DNA of 64,000 bases. Source: Polyangiaceae bacterium. Lineage in GTDB: Bacteria > Myxococcota_A > Polyangia > Polyangiales > Polyangiaceae. A program made the position numbers and the translations under genes. Positions 43,233-51,818 of this stretch are shown here, one piece after another. The stretch is taken from NCBI GenBank assembly GCA_020633235.1, contig JACKEA010000005.1, positions 496,001 to 560,000 on the forward strand, written 5' to 3'. Position 1 is the stretch's first letter, and every line of letters begins with the position of its first letter. The notes below the pieces were generated by a model that did no database searches, was not told where the DNA came from, and saw nothing but the letters and a program-made list of their open reading frames with translations.

Positions 43233-46200
43233 ATGGCAGAACGCACAGCGAGGGGCGCGCGCTTCGTCGGCATCGACGTGGGTGCGGAAACGGTGAAGGT
43301 GGTCGAGCTGACCCGCGACGGCGACGCGTTCGTGTGGTCGCGTCGTGTCAGCGTGGAGCACGACAAGGAACCCGGTCGCGCGGTGCTCGATGTGCTTGCC
43401 GACTTTGGCTGGGACGATCTCTCCGGCGCCAGCGTCGTGGGTCGAGCCAGCGGCGTGCTGGCGCTGCCCGCGGTTCCGACCAAGCGAGCCCAAGCTGCGG
43501 GAGCGCGCTTCCTGCTCGGTGACGGCGAAGCCACCGTGGTGAGCATCGGCGCCCATGGGTTCTCGGTGCTGGAGCTCAGGCCGAGCGGAGCGGAAGTGTT
43601 TCGCGAGAACTCGCGTTGCTCCCAGGGCACCGGCAACTTCCTGCGGCAGCTGGTGGAGCGCTTCGGGCTGGAGATCGAAGCCGCCAGCGAGATGGCCGAA
43701 GGCGTTACGGATCCGGCCGTTCTGTCCGGTCGCTGCCCGGTGATCCTGAAGACCGACATGACCCATCTGGCCAACAAGGGCGAAGCGCGGGATCGCATCG
43801 TGGCCGGTCTCTACGACGCCGTGTGCCAGAACGTGCAAGTCCTGATCAAGCCCGCCGTGTCTCCCCGGCGGGTGGCGCTGATTGGCGGCGTCGCGCGCTC
43901 GCGCCGGGTACGGGACAACTTCGCTCGCTTCTTGGAGCGACATGGCATGAGCCTCACGCCCACCGCGGGGGACGACGCCGTGTTCGTCGATGCTCTGGGC
44001 GCCGCGCTGGTGGCCGCGGAACGCCCCCAAGCCGTGCCGCCACGACGGCAGCTCATGGCGCCCGCGGTGCACGCGCGCTTCGACCGCCTGCCGGCCCTTT
44101 CCAGTCAGCTCTCGAACGTCACGCGCATGGAGCGTCCGGAGCTGCCCAGCGAGATCGACGGTCGTCGCCGCGTGATCGTCGGCTTCGACATCGGCTCCAC
44201 CGGCTCCAAGGCCGTTGCTCTGGATTCCGTGAACCGGCAGGTGCTGTGGGAAGGCTACATCAACACCAACGGCGATCCCGTGGGTGCGGCCCAAACGCTG
44301 ATGCGAATGCTCACCGAATCCCCGGTGCGCGGGCACGACCTAGTAGCCTTCGGCGCGACCGGAAGCGGCCGGGAGATCGTCGGGTCCCTGCTTTCGAACT
44401 GCTACGGGACGGAGCGAGTGTACGTCCTGAACGAGATCGCGGCACACGCCGAAGGGGCGCTATTCTACGACTCGAGCGTCGACACCATCTTCGAGATCGG
44501 CGGCCAGGACGCCAAGTACATCCGCCTCTCCGAAGGGCGCGTGGTGGACGCCGCCATGAACGAGGCGTGCAGCGCCGGCACGGGATCCTTCATCGAAGAG
44601 CAGGGACGGAAGATCGGCGGTGTGCGCAGCGTGGCCGAGCTCGGCCAGCAGGCGCTGGCCGCGGACGCCGGAGTTTCCCTCGGGCAGCACTGCTCGGTGT
44701 TCATGGCCGAGATCATCGACGAGGCCGTCGCTGCGGGTGTGGACACGGCGTCGGTGGTTGCCGGCATCTACGGCTCGGTGGTCCAGAACTACCTGAATCG
44801 CGTGAAGGGTGCGCGCTCCGTGGGGCAGGTGGTGTTCTGTCAGGGGATGCCCTTCGCGTCGGACGCACTGGCCGCCGCGGTGGCCCACGAGACCGGCAGC
44901 CGAGTGATCGTGCCCCCCAATCCAGGGACCGTGGGGGCTCTCGGGATCGCCCTTTTGGCGCACAAGGCCATGGGCGTGGACGTCGGGCAGGGCGTCGACC
45001 CCGAGCGGTTGCTGTCGGCCGAGGTCGTTCGGCGTGACACGTTCATCTGTCAGAGCAAGAAGGGCTGCGGCGAGCCCGGAAACCGTTGTCGCATCGATCG
45101 CGTGGGCACCCGCGTGGAGGGCAAGCTCGGTCGCTACACCTGGGGCGGGAGCTGCTCCCTATGGGACCGCGGGACGGGGAAGAAGAAGCTGCCGGATCGG
45201 ACACCGGACCCGTTCCGGGAACGGGAAGCGCTGGTCTCGGCCATCGTGGCTCGCGTGAGCGAAGCGCGCGGCAACCCCAAGATCGCCGTCACCGACGAGT
45301 TCCAGCTCAAGAGCGTGTTCCCGTTCTTCGCGACGTTCCTGTTCGAGCTCGGTTTCGACGTCGTGTACCAGCCGAGCTCCGGCGCGAAGTCGCTCAAGCG
45401 GGGCATCGAAGAAGCGAACGTGCCCTGGTGCGCACCGATGCAGCTCTACCACGGGCTCGTGAGCAGCATGGCGGATCGCGACGTGGACTTCGTGTTCGCG
45501 CCCATGCTGCGGGAGATGCAGCACGTCACGCACGAGCCGCACGCGGTGGCCTGTCCGGTGGTGCAGGGCAGCCCGGACGTGCTGCGCCTCGACCTCGGAG
45601 AGGAGCGCGGCAAGCGGTTGCTCTCGCCCGTGGTCGACTTCGGCCCCGAAGGTTATGAATCGAAGGAGTTCTTGCGCAGCTGTCAGCGCGTGGCCGAAGC
45701 CCTCGGTGTGCCCGGCTTGTCGTGGCTCGGCGCCTACCAGCGCGCGAAGCGCGAGCAAGCGCGCTTCGATCGACAGTGCCTCGAGCTCGGCCGGCGCGCC
45801 CTCGAGTTCTGCCACGAACACGAGATCCTGCCCGTGGTCGTCTTGGGTCGGCCCTACACCGTCTACAACGGCGTGCTGAACTCCAACGTCCCGCCGCTCC
45901 TGCGCGAGCAAGGCGCCTTGGCCATCCCCATCGACTGCTACGAGGTGGGGGACGACGTGCCGACCTTCACCGGCGTGTATTGGGGCCACGGCCAGCGCAA
46001 CCTACGTGCCGCCCATCAGGTCCGGCGTACGCCCGGGCTCTACGCCATCTGGTGCAGCAACTACTCGTGCGGGCCGGACAGCTTCAACCTGCACTTCTTC
46101 TCGTACACCATGGCCGGCAAGCCCTTCGCGGTGATCGAGACCGACGGCCACTCCGGTGACGCCGGAACCAAGACACGCATCGAGGCGTTCTTGCACTGCG

Positions 46201-47615
46201 TGCGCGAAGACCTCGAGCGCCAGGAAGGAGCGGGGGTCGAGAATGATCTCACGCGCGTGGCGCGGCAGCCGCACTCCCTCGGGGACATCCAGGCACGGCG
46301 TGAACGGTTGCTGATCCCGCGCATGGGCGAGGGGGCCGAGGCCCTGGCAGCGTGCTTGCGGGGCGCCGGCGTGGACGCCGAGACGCTGCCCATGCCCGAC
46401 CGCGAGGCGCTGCGGATCGGCCGCCGCCACACCTCGGGCAAGGAGTGCTCGCCGATGACCATCACCCTGGGCAGCCTGCTGCAGCGGGTGGAGAGCGAGC
46501 CCGACGAGCGTCAGCGCTTCGCCTTCTTCATGCCCACGGCCGACGGACCGTGTCGCTTCGGCGTGTACAACATGCTCCACCGCATCGTGCTCGAACGCCT
46601 CGGCGCGAGCGACCGCGTCCGCATCTGGTCCCCGGCGGACAACGACTACTTTGCCGGGATCCCTGCGGGCTTCTCGGCGCTGGTCATGACCGGCTTCGCT
46701 GCCCACGACGTGCTGGAGGCGGCCCTCTTGGACGCTCGGCCGCGGGAAGCCGAGCCCGGCGCGGCGAACGCCATCTTCGCGCGCTACCGCCACGAGCTCT
46801 TGCAGCGGCTGGAGCAAGCGGGAAGCGGCGACCTCGGTGTCGGAGCGGCGTTTTGGCAGGTCGTCTCGGGTCAGCTCTTCGGCTGCCGGGACATCCTGGA
46901 GCGCGCAGCAACGGAGCTTCGGCGGGTGCGCGTCCGCCCGGCGCCGCCTACGGTGCTGATGGTGGGTGAGATCTACGTGCGCTGCGATCCGTTCGCGAAC
47001 GACTTCGTGATCGAGAAGCTGGAGCAGCGCGGCATCGGCGTCCGCTTCGCTCCCTTCACGGAGTGGCTCGAGTACACGGATCACGTCTTCACCTCGAAGG
47101 GCGCCAAGGCGAGCCTCCCCGCGCGCCTGTCGTCCTGGGCTCAGAGCCGGATCCTGGAGCAAAGCCACGCCGCCGCCGGTCGCATCTTGGGCTGGCCGGA
47201 GCGCACCAGCGTCCGGCAGATCTTGGACGCGGCGAAGCCCTACGTGCGTGAAGACCTTTCCGGCGAAGCCGTGCTCACGGTGGGCGGACCGGTGCTCGAG
47301 TGGCACGAGGGCCACATCGACGGCGTGGTCAGCACCGGACCTCTCGAGTGCATGCCCAACAAGATCGCCGAGGCGCAGTTCTTCCACGTCACCGAGCGCG
47401 AGGGACTTCCGACGCTCACCCTCTCGGTGAACGGCGATCCAGTGGATTCGGCGGTGCTCGATGGCTTCGCCTTCGAGGTGAAGGAAGGCGTCCGGCGCCG
47501 AACCCAGCGCATCGCCCCCGAGCCGCTCCGGCAGAAGCGACGCTTGCGTGTCCTTCAGGGCGAGAGCCGCTCAGGGCCCTCTTTGGCGAGCGACTGCTCG
47601 ATGACCGCCGAGTAG
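43233..47615 (+). CDS. Giant acyl-CoA dehydratase activase-related protein (BadF/HgdC-type, DUF2229)
   Basis: The 1460-residue protein has, in order: a first ASKHA/BadF-type ATPase domain (VGIDVGAETVKVVE; about 10-275), and a second one (VGFDIGSTGSKAVAL at about 313; VFEIGGQDAKYIRL; NEACSAGTGSFIEEQ). A DUF2229 region follows, rich in Cys (SKKGCGEPGNRC, GGSCSLWD), then an HgdB-like C-terminal part (VLGRPYTVYNGVLNSNVPPLL, SNYSCGPDSFNLHFF). Related activases use ATP to push electrons into 2-hydroxyacyl-CoA dehydratases or benzoyl-CoA reductases. No dehydratase genes are adjacent, so this is an orphan of unknown substrate. Confidence 0.82.
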   Translation: MAERTARGARFVGIDVGAETVKVVELTRDGDAFVWSRRVSVEHDKEPGRAVLDVLADFGWDDLSGASVVGRASGVLALPAVPTKRAQAAGARFLLGDGEATVVSIGAHGFSVLELRPSGAEVFRENSRCSQGTGNFLRQLVERFGLEIEAASEMAEGVTDPAVLSGRCPVILKTDMTHLANKGEARDRIVAGLYDAVCQNVQVLIKPAVSPRRVALIGGVARSRRVRDNFARFLERHGMSLTPTAGDDAVFVDALGAALVAAERPQAVPPRRQLMAPAVHARFDRLPALSSQLSNVTRMERPELPSEIDGRRRVIVGFDIGSTGSKAVALDSVNRQVLWEGYINTNGDPVGAAQTLMRMLTESPVRGHDLVAFGATGSGREIVGSLLSNCYGTERVYVLNEIAAHAEGALFYDSSVDTIFEIGGQDAKYIRLSEGRVVDAAMNEACSAGTGSFIEEQGRKIGGVRSVAELGQQALAADAGVSLGQHCSVFMAEIIDEAVAAGVDTASVVAGIYGSVVQNYLNRVKGARSVGQVVFCQGMPFASDALAAAVAHETGSRVIVPPNPGTVGALGIALLAHKAMGVDVGQGVDPERLLSAEVVRRDTFICQSKKGCGEPGNRCRIDRVGTRVEGKLGRYTWGGSCSLWDRGTGKKKLPDRTPDPFREREALVSAIVARVSEARGNPKIAVTDEFQLKSVFPFFATFLFELGFDVVYQPSSGAKSLKRGIEEANVPWCAPMQLYHGLVSSMADRDVDFVFAPMLREMQHVTHEPHAVACPVVQGSPDVLRLDLGEERGKRLLSPVVDFGPEGYESKEFLRSCQRVAEALGVPGLSWLGAYQRAKREQARFDRQCLELGRRALEFCHEHEILPVVVLGRPYTVYNGVLNSNVPPLLREQGALAIPIDCYEVGDDVPTFTGVYWGHGQRNLRAAHQVRRTPGLYAIWCSNYSCGPDSFNLHFFSYTMAGKPFAVIETDGHSGDAGTKTRIEAFLHCVREDLERQEGAGVENDLTRVARQPHSLGDIQARRERLLIPRMGEGAEALAACLRGAGVDAETLPMPDREALRIGRRHTSGKECSPMTITLGSLLQRVESEPDERQRFAFFMPTADGPCRFGVYNMLHRIVLERLGASDRVRIWSPADNDYFAGIPAGFSALVMTGFAAHDVLEAALLDARPREAEPGAANAIFARYRHELLQRLEQAGSGDLGVGAAFWQVVSGQLFGCRDILERAATELRRVRVRPAPPTVLMVGEIYVRCDPFANDFVIEKLEQRGIGVRFAPFTEWLEYTDHVFTSKGAKASLPARLSSWAQSRILEQSHAAAGRILGWPERTSVRQILDAAKPYVREDLSGEAVLTVGGPVLEWHEGHIDGVVSTGPLECMPNKIAEAQFFHVTEREGLPTLTLSVNGDPVDSAVLDGFAFEVKEGVRRRTQRIAPEPLRQKRRLRVLQGESRSGPSLASDCSMTAE

Positions 47616-47703
47616 GGTCGGGCACCGCTAATGCTCGCTACAAGTGTTCGCCGAGCGCCGGCGGTGGATCTGGGATGCACGTGGGCATGGTATCGTTGCG
47701 CGC

Positions 47704-48207
47704 ATGTCTCTCGTCATGGACCTGGGATTGAGCCGCTACTTCAGCAACGAAGAGGACCGGACGGCAGCCATCGAGCGTCTGGTGCGGGACGGTCATGCGC
47801 GTCGTCTCCGCGAGATCATCTTCAAGAAAGGGAACGACGTCGACCGCATCTTCGAAGCTGCGCGCGACGGCGACCAAGTGGTCACGCGTTGGCTTGCAGC
47901 GGAGGAGGTGGCGCCAATCCAGGAAGCGGTCCGTCACGCTCTACGTGACGACACCTACATCACGTTCAGCTTTCGAGAGCTCGACGAGGTCTACCACATC
48001 GAATCGCTCCAGAACCTCGCCTTCAACCTCCAGAACGACCCAGGGTTCGGCCGGGTGACGGTGAATCTGGCGGACGGCGTCAGTGCGCATGCCACACATG
48101 TCAAACGCTCCGAGCGGGATTGGCAAGACGTGGACGACCGCGCCTGGGTGGCGTGCGAGTTGCACTACATCGTGAAGACCCACGATCTGATCCTGCACAG
48201 CGAGTGA
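47704..48207 (+). CDS. Hypothetical cytoplasmic protein
   Basis: A 167-residue acidic protein from ATG 47704, with no signal peptide. An N-terminal helical part (SRYFSNEEDRTAAIERLVRDGHARRLREIIFKKG, DVDRIFEAARDGDQVVTRWL) and a beta-rich C-terminal part (YITFSFRELDEVYHIESL, WVACELHYIVKTHDLILHSE) suggest two small domains. No family recognised. It is followed by a palindromic element and a fragment duplicated from the permease locus at 51 kb. Confidence 0.6.
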   Translation: MSLVMDLGLSRYFSNEEDRTAAIERLVRDGHARRLREIIFKKGNDVDRIFEAARDGDQVVTRWLAAEEVAPIQEAVRHALRDDTYITFSFRELDEVYHIESLQNLAFNLQNDPGFGRVTVNLADGVSAHATHVKRSERDWQDVDDRAWVACELHYIVKTHDLILHSE

Positions 48208-48224
48208 GCGCGACGACGCGGCGA

Positions 48225-48256
48225 GGTTGGTCCGCGTGGTTCCGCGGCGGGCCAAC
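48225..48256. repeat. Dispersed palindromic element, type 1
   Basis: GTTGGTCCGCG, loop TGGTTC, CGCGGCGGGCCAAC, 18 bases after the stop. The left arm has lost 3 bases relative to the perfect copy at 50939. Confidence 0.75.
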
Positions 48257-48330
48257 AAGAAGATGCTACCGGGGGGGGAGCTGACGGCGCGGAGCAGGTG
48301 CTCGTGAGCGACGGCGCACCGCCAGGACCG
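48225..48330 (-). pseudogene. Fragment of a sugar ABC permease 3' end (duplicated)
   Basis: From the palindromic element onward this stretch aligns with 50939-51050, including GACGGCGCGGAGCAGGTGCT. In the minus-strand frame it encodes AVAHEHLLRAVSS, against AVAQKHLLRAVTS at the C terminus of the intact permease. Only about 20 codons remain, with no start. The palindrome plus gene tail were copied together. By eye, about 85% of bases match. Confidence 0.65.
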
Positions 48331-48335
48331 CTGCG

Positions 48336-48761
48336 TTACTTCGGCGGGTGCTGAGCCACGGAGCAGGCGATGACTTGCTGGTCGTTCGTCGAGGTCGCGG
48401 GCGAGCACGTGTAGTACACGGTGTGCCCGCAACCGCTCGCGAGCTGCACCGTCATGTTTTCGTAGCCCTTCCTCGATTCGTCCTGGCGGCGCTTCCACTC
48501 GGCGAGCCGCGCGGGATCGGCTGCGACCTCCGCCGGCGGCGCAGGGGGCGTCACCTGCAGATCGTAGGCACTGAGATCGTGCCGCGTCTCGACGGTGACG
48601 CTCGGCGCGGGACAGCTGTTCGCCTTCGAGAACTCCTCCTTCGCCTGCGCCGCGTGTTGCTGGTCCCTGCCTCCGCCCTGGCACCCGGCCGTGAAGACAG
48701 CCAAGGCGAAGAGACCAATGAAGGAAACGCGCGTTCGCTTGGTGATGGCCGCTTCGAGCAT
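48336..48761 (-). CDS. Small hypothetical lipoprotein
   Basis: ATG at 48761 gives a 141-residue protein with an N-terminal signal peptide ending ALAVFTAGCQG (lipobox). The mature part has a helical stretch (RLAEWKRRQDESRKGYENM) and two Cys-containing segments near the end (LASGCGHTVYYTCSPA, IACSVAQ). Function unknown. A longer frame to 49130 is not used because it would overlap the neighbouring gene. Confidence 0.65.
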   Translation of the reverse strand: MLEAAITKRTRVSFIGLFALAVFTAGCQGGGRDQQHAAQAKEEFSKANSCPAPSVTVETRHDLSAYDLQVTPPAPPAEVAADPARLAEWKRRQDESRKGYENMTVQLASGCGHTVYYTCSPATSTNDQQVIACSVAQHPPK

Positions 48762-48864
48762 GCCGCCCAAATCTACCACGATCGTTTGCGAGAACCGTGC
48801 AATCGCGTGTGGCGCGGCAACTCCGTCGCGCGCGCCGACGCGCCGCCGGGTCCCGTCGCCGGCG

Positions 48865-49608
48865 CTACGGGAAGCGGTCATCCACCGAGGAGTTCTTCGC
48901 CATCCCCTGCATCGAGCGCAGGATGTCGGCGAGCATCGCCGACACCTGCTTGACCTTCTCGTCGTACGCAGAGAAGGCTTCTGCCGCCTGATCGCGCCGA
49001 GATTTGGCCTTCTCGCTCTGGCTCTCGGTTTCCGTGATGGTGTTTCCCATGCCGTTCCGGTCCAGCTTCTTGTTCTTGGATGAGTCCACATGGACTGATT
49101 GGAGCACGGCCCAATCCACCTCGGTCTCACCCTCGGCCGGCGCGGACTTGTAAGCCTCGAGCAGCGCGACCTTGCGAAGCGCGTACACCCGGCTCAGGAG
49201 CTCCGCCATCCCCAACTCGTACGCCGCGCCATCCAGCGCCGGCGCTTTCACCAACACGGCTTGGCGCGCCACCCAGCGCTGCACGTCGCCGTGCTCGACG
49301 CTGCTCAGCGGCTTTTGCTTCGTGGTGGCGAGAAACTTTCCGTACGCCGCTAGGGCATCGGCCTTGCGCCTGTTCGCGAAATGGCTCGCGGTCAGCTGGA
49401 GCAGCTTGAGCTGGGCTACCGTTGGGGTGCGCGGCAGCTTCCGCGCCAAGCCGACTCGCACCACCGTCACCTGAGCCGTCGTCAGCTTGCCGGCCAGCTT
49501 GAGCTTGGCCGTGGGCTTCGGGGCCAGCTTCGGCTGCGCGCCGACGGGCGCGGCCCCGAGCGCCAAAAACAGAGAAAGCCCTACCACTCCAGAGAATACG
49601 CGTCGCAT
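48865..49608 (-). CDS. Secreted hypothetical protein
   Basis: A 247-residue protein with a standard signal peptide (LSLFLALGAAPVGAQ). A Lys/Pro-rich low-complexity segment (PKLAPKPTAKLKLAGKL), a helical domain and a charged C-terminal coiled coil (ETESQSEKAKSRRDQAAEAFSAYDEKVKQVSAMLADILRSMQGM) follow. The last part resembles the short hydrophilic tails of small secreted helical proteins, but I cannot name a family. 103 bases upstream of the lipoprotein gene on the same strand; possibly co-transcribed. Confidence 0.6.
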   Translation of the reverse strand: MRRVFSGVVGLSLFLALGAAPVGAQPKLAPKPTAKLKLAGKLTTAQVTVVRVGLARKLPRTPTVAQLKLLQLTASHFANRRKADALAAYGKFLATTKQKPLSSVEHGDVQRWVARQAVLVKAPALDGAAYELGMAELLSRVYALRKVALLEAYKSAPAEGETEVDWAVLQSVHVDSSKNKKLDRNGMGNTITETESQSEKAKSRRDQAAEAFSAYDEKVKQVSAMLADILRSMQGMAKNSSVDDRFP

Positions 49609-50464
49609 TCGCGCAGCCTAACAAATCCCCGGGTTGATTGGGTATGGGCGGCGGTGGGATTGCACAGGATGTGATTGTTTGGGGGTTGCCGGCACGACGC
49701 GGGCACGGCTTGAAGCCAGCTGGCGAGAGAGCGCGCACACCTCGGCGCCCGCGCAGCTGGTGCCGGCGAAGAGCTCGGCGGCGGAGCGGCGCAGAGCGGG
49801 CATGCGGAACAACGGCGGTGCCCGCGCGGGCGCGATGGGCGGCGGGTTCGGGTGTTCGCCGATGTTGCGGAGGAAGCGCGCGACGCTCTCGGCGGCGGCG
49901 ATCAGTGCGCGAAGCACGAGGCGGGAGCCGCAGTGCGCAGCGCTCGAGATCGACCTGGAACGTGCGGCGGAGCAGCTCGCGCCAGGGGTAGCCGGAACAA
50001 TGAGTCGGGGGCTTGGTGAGCGGCCTGGGCTCCGGGGAGGGCTCCAGCGCGGCATCGATGAGTGGGTGGCCGTGGTCGCAGGCTTCGTCCTTCGAGTCCT
50101 TCGAGTCGGCCTCGGGCGGCGGCGGCGGAACGCGGTCGTACATGCACGCGGGCAGCACCGGCGGCGCCGGTGGGACGAAGCCCGCAGTGGGCGCGAGCTT
50201 GCCGAGCCGAACGCTACTCGCCACAACGATGCTCGGGAACGTGGTTGTGGGGAGCAATGGCTGACCCTTTGGCCGGCACGACTCCTCCCAGAACCGGCTG
50301 TGGTGAGCAATGAGCTCGTTGGCGGACGCGAGGAAGACCCGGACCTGCGACAAGTCCTGGCTTCGTAGAGCGCTCTAGACGTATGCTGCGACCGCAGCTC
50401 GCAACGTGGCCGGCTGCGACACAACGGGTCTTCGAGGCTTCGGGATTCAGGTGGGAGGTGGCAT
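49609..50464. other. Degenerate region between genes
   Basis: About 850 bases without an intact gene. The part 49785-50010 is an IS91-type transposase remnant (minus strand). The rest has long but unconvincing frames on both strands and looks like decayed coding sequence, perhaps the rest of the same element. Confidence 0.5.
49785..50010 (-). pseudogene. IS91-family transposase C-terminal remnant (frameshifted)
   Basis: On the minus strand, one frame encodes SGYPWRELLRRTFQVDLERCA. After a shift at about 49935 the next frame encodes AHCGSRLVLRALIAAAESVARF, then PPPIAPARAPPLF. Together they recreate the C-terminal zinc-finger and tail of IS91/Y2-type transposases (typically W-ELLRRVFAVD-L-CP-CGGRLR-LA and LAPARGPP-F). 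A 1-base insertion or 2-base loss within CxxC breaks the frame. No catalytic (HUH/Y2) region is visible, so it is inactive. Confidence 0.65.
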
Positions 50465-50908
50465 GTGTTGAACCGAGTGCAGGCGTGGGGATGGGTTTGC
50501 ATGCTGAGTGGCGCATTGGTCGCGATCGCATGCGGGAGTGACGACGGCGGCGGCGGCTCCGCAGACTCCGGCACCGGCGGATCCAGCGGCTCGGCTGGTT
50601 CCAGTGGCTCGTCCGGCGGCGCTGGCGCGTCCGGGCAGAAGTGCTGGATCGACTCCAGTGACGACCGAGTCTGCAACTGCGACAACCCGCCTCGACCCGA
50701 CGCAAACTCGACCGAGTGCAAGTACCCAGCGAACGGCGCCGACATTTGCTGCTACGCGGGCACTGGCACCTCCACAGGGGCGGCGATCTGCAACTGCGCA
50801 ACCAAGGTGATCCCAAGCGAAACGTGCGATGACTTGGCCGCCAAGATCTCCGGCACCATCTGCGACGGTGCGTGCACCTCAGTGCCTTCGTGCCCCGGAA
50901 GCATCTGA
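50465..50908 (+). CDS. Small Cys-rich lipoprotein
   Basis: The GTG at 50465 gives a 147-residue protein. The signal peptide ends LVAIACGSD (lipobox); about 30 Gly/Ser/Ala residues follow. The C-terminal 85 residues contain 12 Cys (QKCWIDSSDDRVCNCDN, ECKYPANGADICCYAG, ICNCATKVIPSETCDDL, ICDGACTSVPSC), which should form a disulfide-stabilised domain. Function unknown. An alternative start is ATG 50501. Followed by the best-conserved palindromic element. Confidence 0.65.
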   Translation: MLNRVQAWGWVCMLSGALVAIACGSDDGGGGSADSGTGGSSGSAGSSGSSGGAGASGQKCWIDSSDDRVCNCDNPPRPDANSTECKYPANGADICCYAGTGTSTGAAICNCATKVIPSETCDDLAAKISGTICDGACTSVPSCPGSI

Positions 50909-50938
50909 GCGGACGTGCCCTGGGACGCATCCGTCGGG

Positions 50939-50972
50939 GTTGGTTCGCCGCGTGGTTCCGCGGCGAACCAAC
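50939..50972. repeat. Dispersed palindromic element, type 1, perfect copy
   Basis: GTTGGTTCGCCGCG (50939-50952), loop TGGTTC, CGCGGCGAACCAAC (50959-50972): a perfect 14-bp stem between two convergent genes. It is the type copy for the family. Confidence 0.9.
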
Positions 50973-50981
50973 AAGAAAATG

Positions 50982-51818
50982 TTACCGGGCGCGGGAGGTG
51001 ACGGCGCGGAGCAGGTGCTTTTGAGCGACGGCGAACACCGCCAGGGCCGGCGCGCTGAGTAGCACGTTGCCGGCCATCACGATGTGCCAGCGGACGCCGG
51101 TGCCTTGCTCGCGCAGGAGCGCAATGCCCAGGGGCAGCGTGCGCACGGCGTCATCCGTCGTCATCACCAGCGGCCAGAAGTAGTCGTTCCAGTGGAACAC
51201 GAAGGAGAACAGGAAGAAGCTCACCAGCGTGGGCTTGAGCAGTGGCGCGAGCAGACCGAACACGATGCGAAGCTCGCTGGCGCCGTCCATGCGCGCGGCT
51301 TCGATGAGCGAGTCGGGCACGCTGAGCAGCGCCTGACGCACCAGGAACGTGCCGAAGGCGCTGACGCCGAAGGGCAGCACCAAGCCCGCCATGGTGTTCA
51401 CCAGACCCATCTTGGCGAGCATGCTGAAGACCGGGACGAAGCGGACCTGGGCGGGGATGAGCAGCGTGGCGACCACCAGGCCGAAGGCGAGACCGCGCCC
51501 CTTGAAGTTGAGCTTGGCCAGGGCGTAGCCCGCGGGGAGCGCGACCGCGATCTGCAGCGCGCTGATGGCCAGTGCCATCACCGTCGTGTTCCAGAAGTAG
51601 CGCGCCAGGGGCATGGACTCGAGCACGGCGGAGTACGCTTCCAGCGACAGGCCCGAGGGCAGGGGAGCCGTCGGCGCGCGCACGATCTCCGGCAGCGTCT
51701 TGAAGCTGGTGGAGAGCATCCAGGCGTAGGGCAGGAGCCACACCAGGGCGACCAACGCCAGCAGCGTGTTGATCCAGATCGGGCTCGCTGCACCTGCGCT
51801 CCGGGAATGCGCCCTCAT
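50982..51818 (-). CDS. Sugar ABC transporter permease (MalG/UgpE-like)
   Basis: A 278-residue inner-membrane permease with six hydrophobic segments. The EAA loop reads EAARMDGASELRIVFGLLAPLLKP, the site that docks to the ATPase. The ATG at 51818 overlaps the first permease's stop (ATGA). It completes a four-gene importer: ATPase, lipoprotein binding protein, permease 1, permease 2. Member of the carbohydrate uptake 1 (CUT1) class. Its 3' end, with the adjacent palindrome, is partly duplicated at 48.2 kb. Confidence 0.9.
   Translation of the reverse strand: MRAHSRSAGAASPIWINTLLALVALVWLLPYAWMLSTSFKTLPEIVRAPTAPLPSGLSLEAYSAVLESMPLARYFWNTTVMALAISALQIAVALPAGYALAKLNFKGRGLAFGLVVATLLIPAQVRFVPVFSMLAKMGLVNTMAGLVLPFGVSAFGTFLVRQALLSVPDSLIEAARMDGASELRIVFGLLAPLLKPTLVSFFLFSFVFHWNDYFWPLVMTTDDAVRTLPLGIALLREQGTGVRWHIVMAGNVLLSAPALAVFAVAQKHLLRAVTSRAR

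Noticed and set aside
50010..50400. Possible gene on either strand upstream of the IS91 remnant
   Set aside because: Frames are Arg/Ser-rich or Pro-rich and lack motifs, start signals or agreement between strands; most likely decayed sequence.
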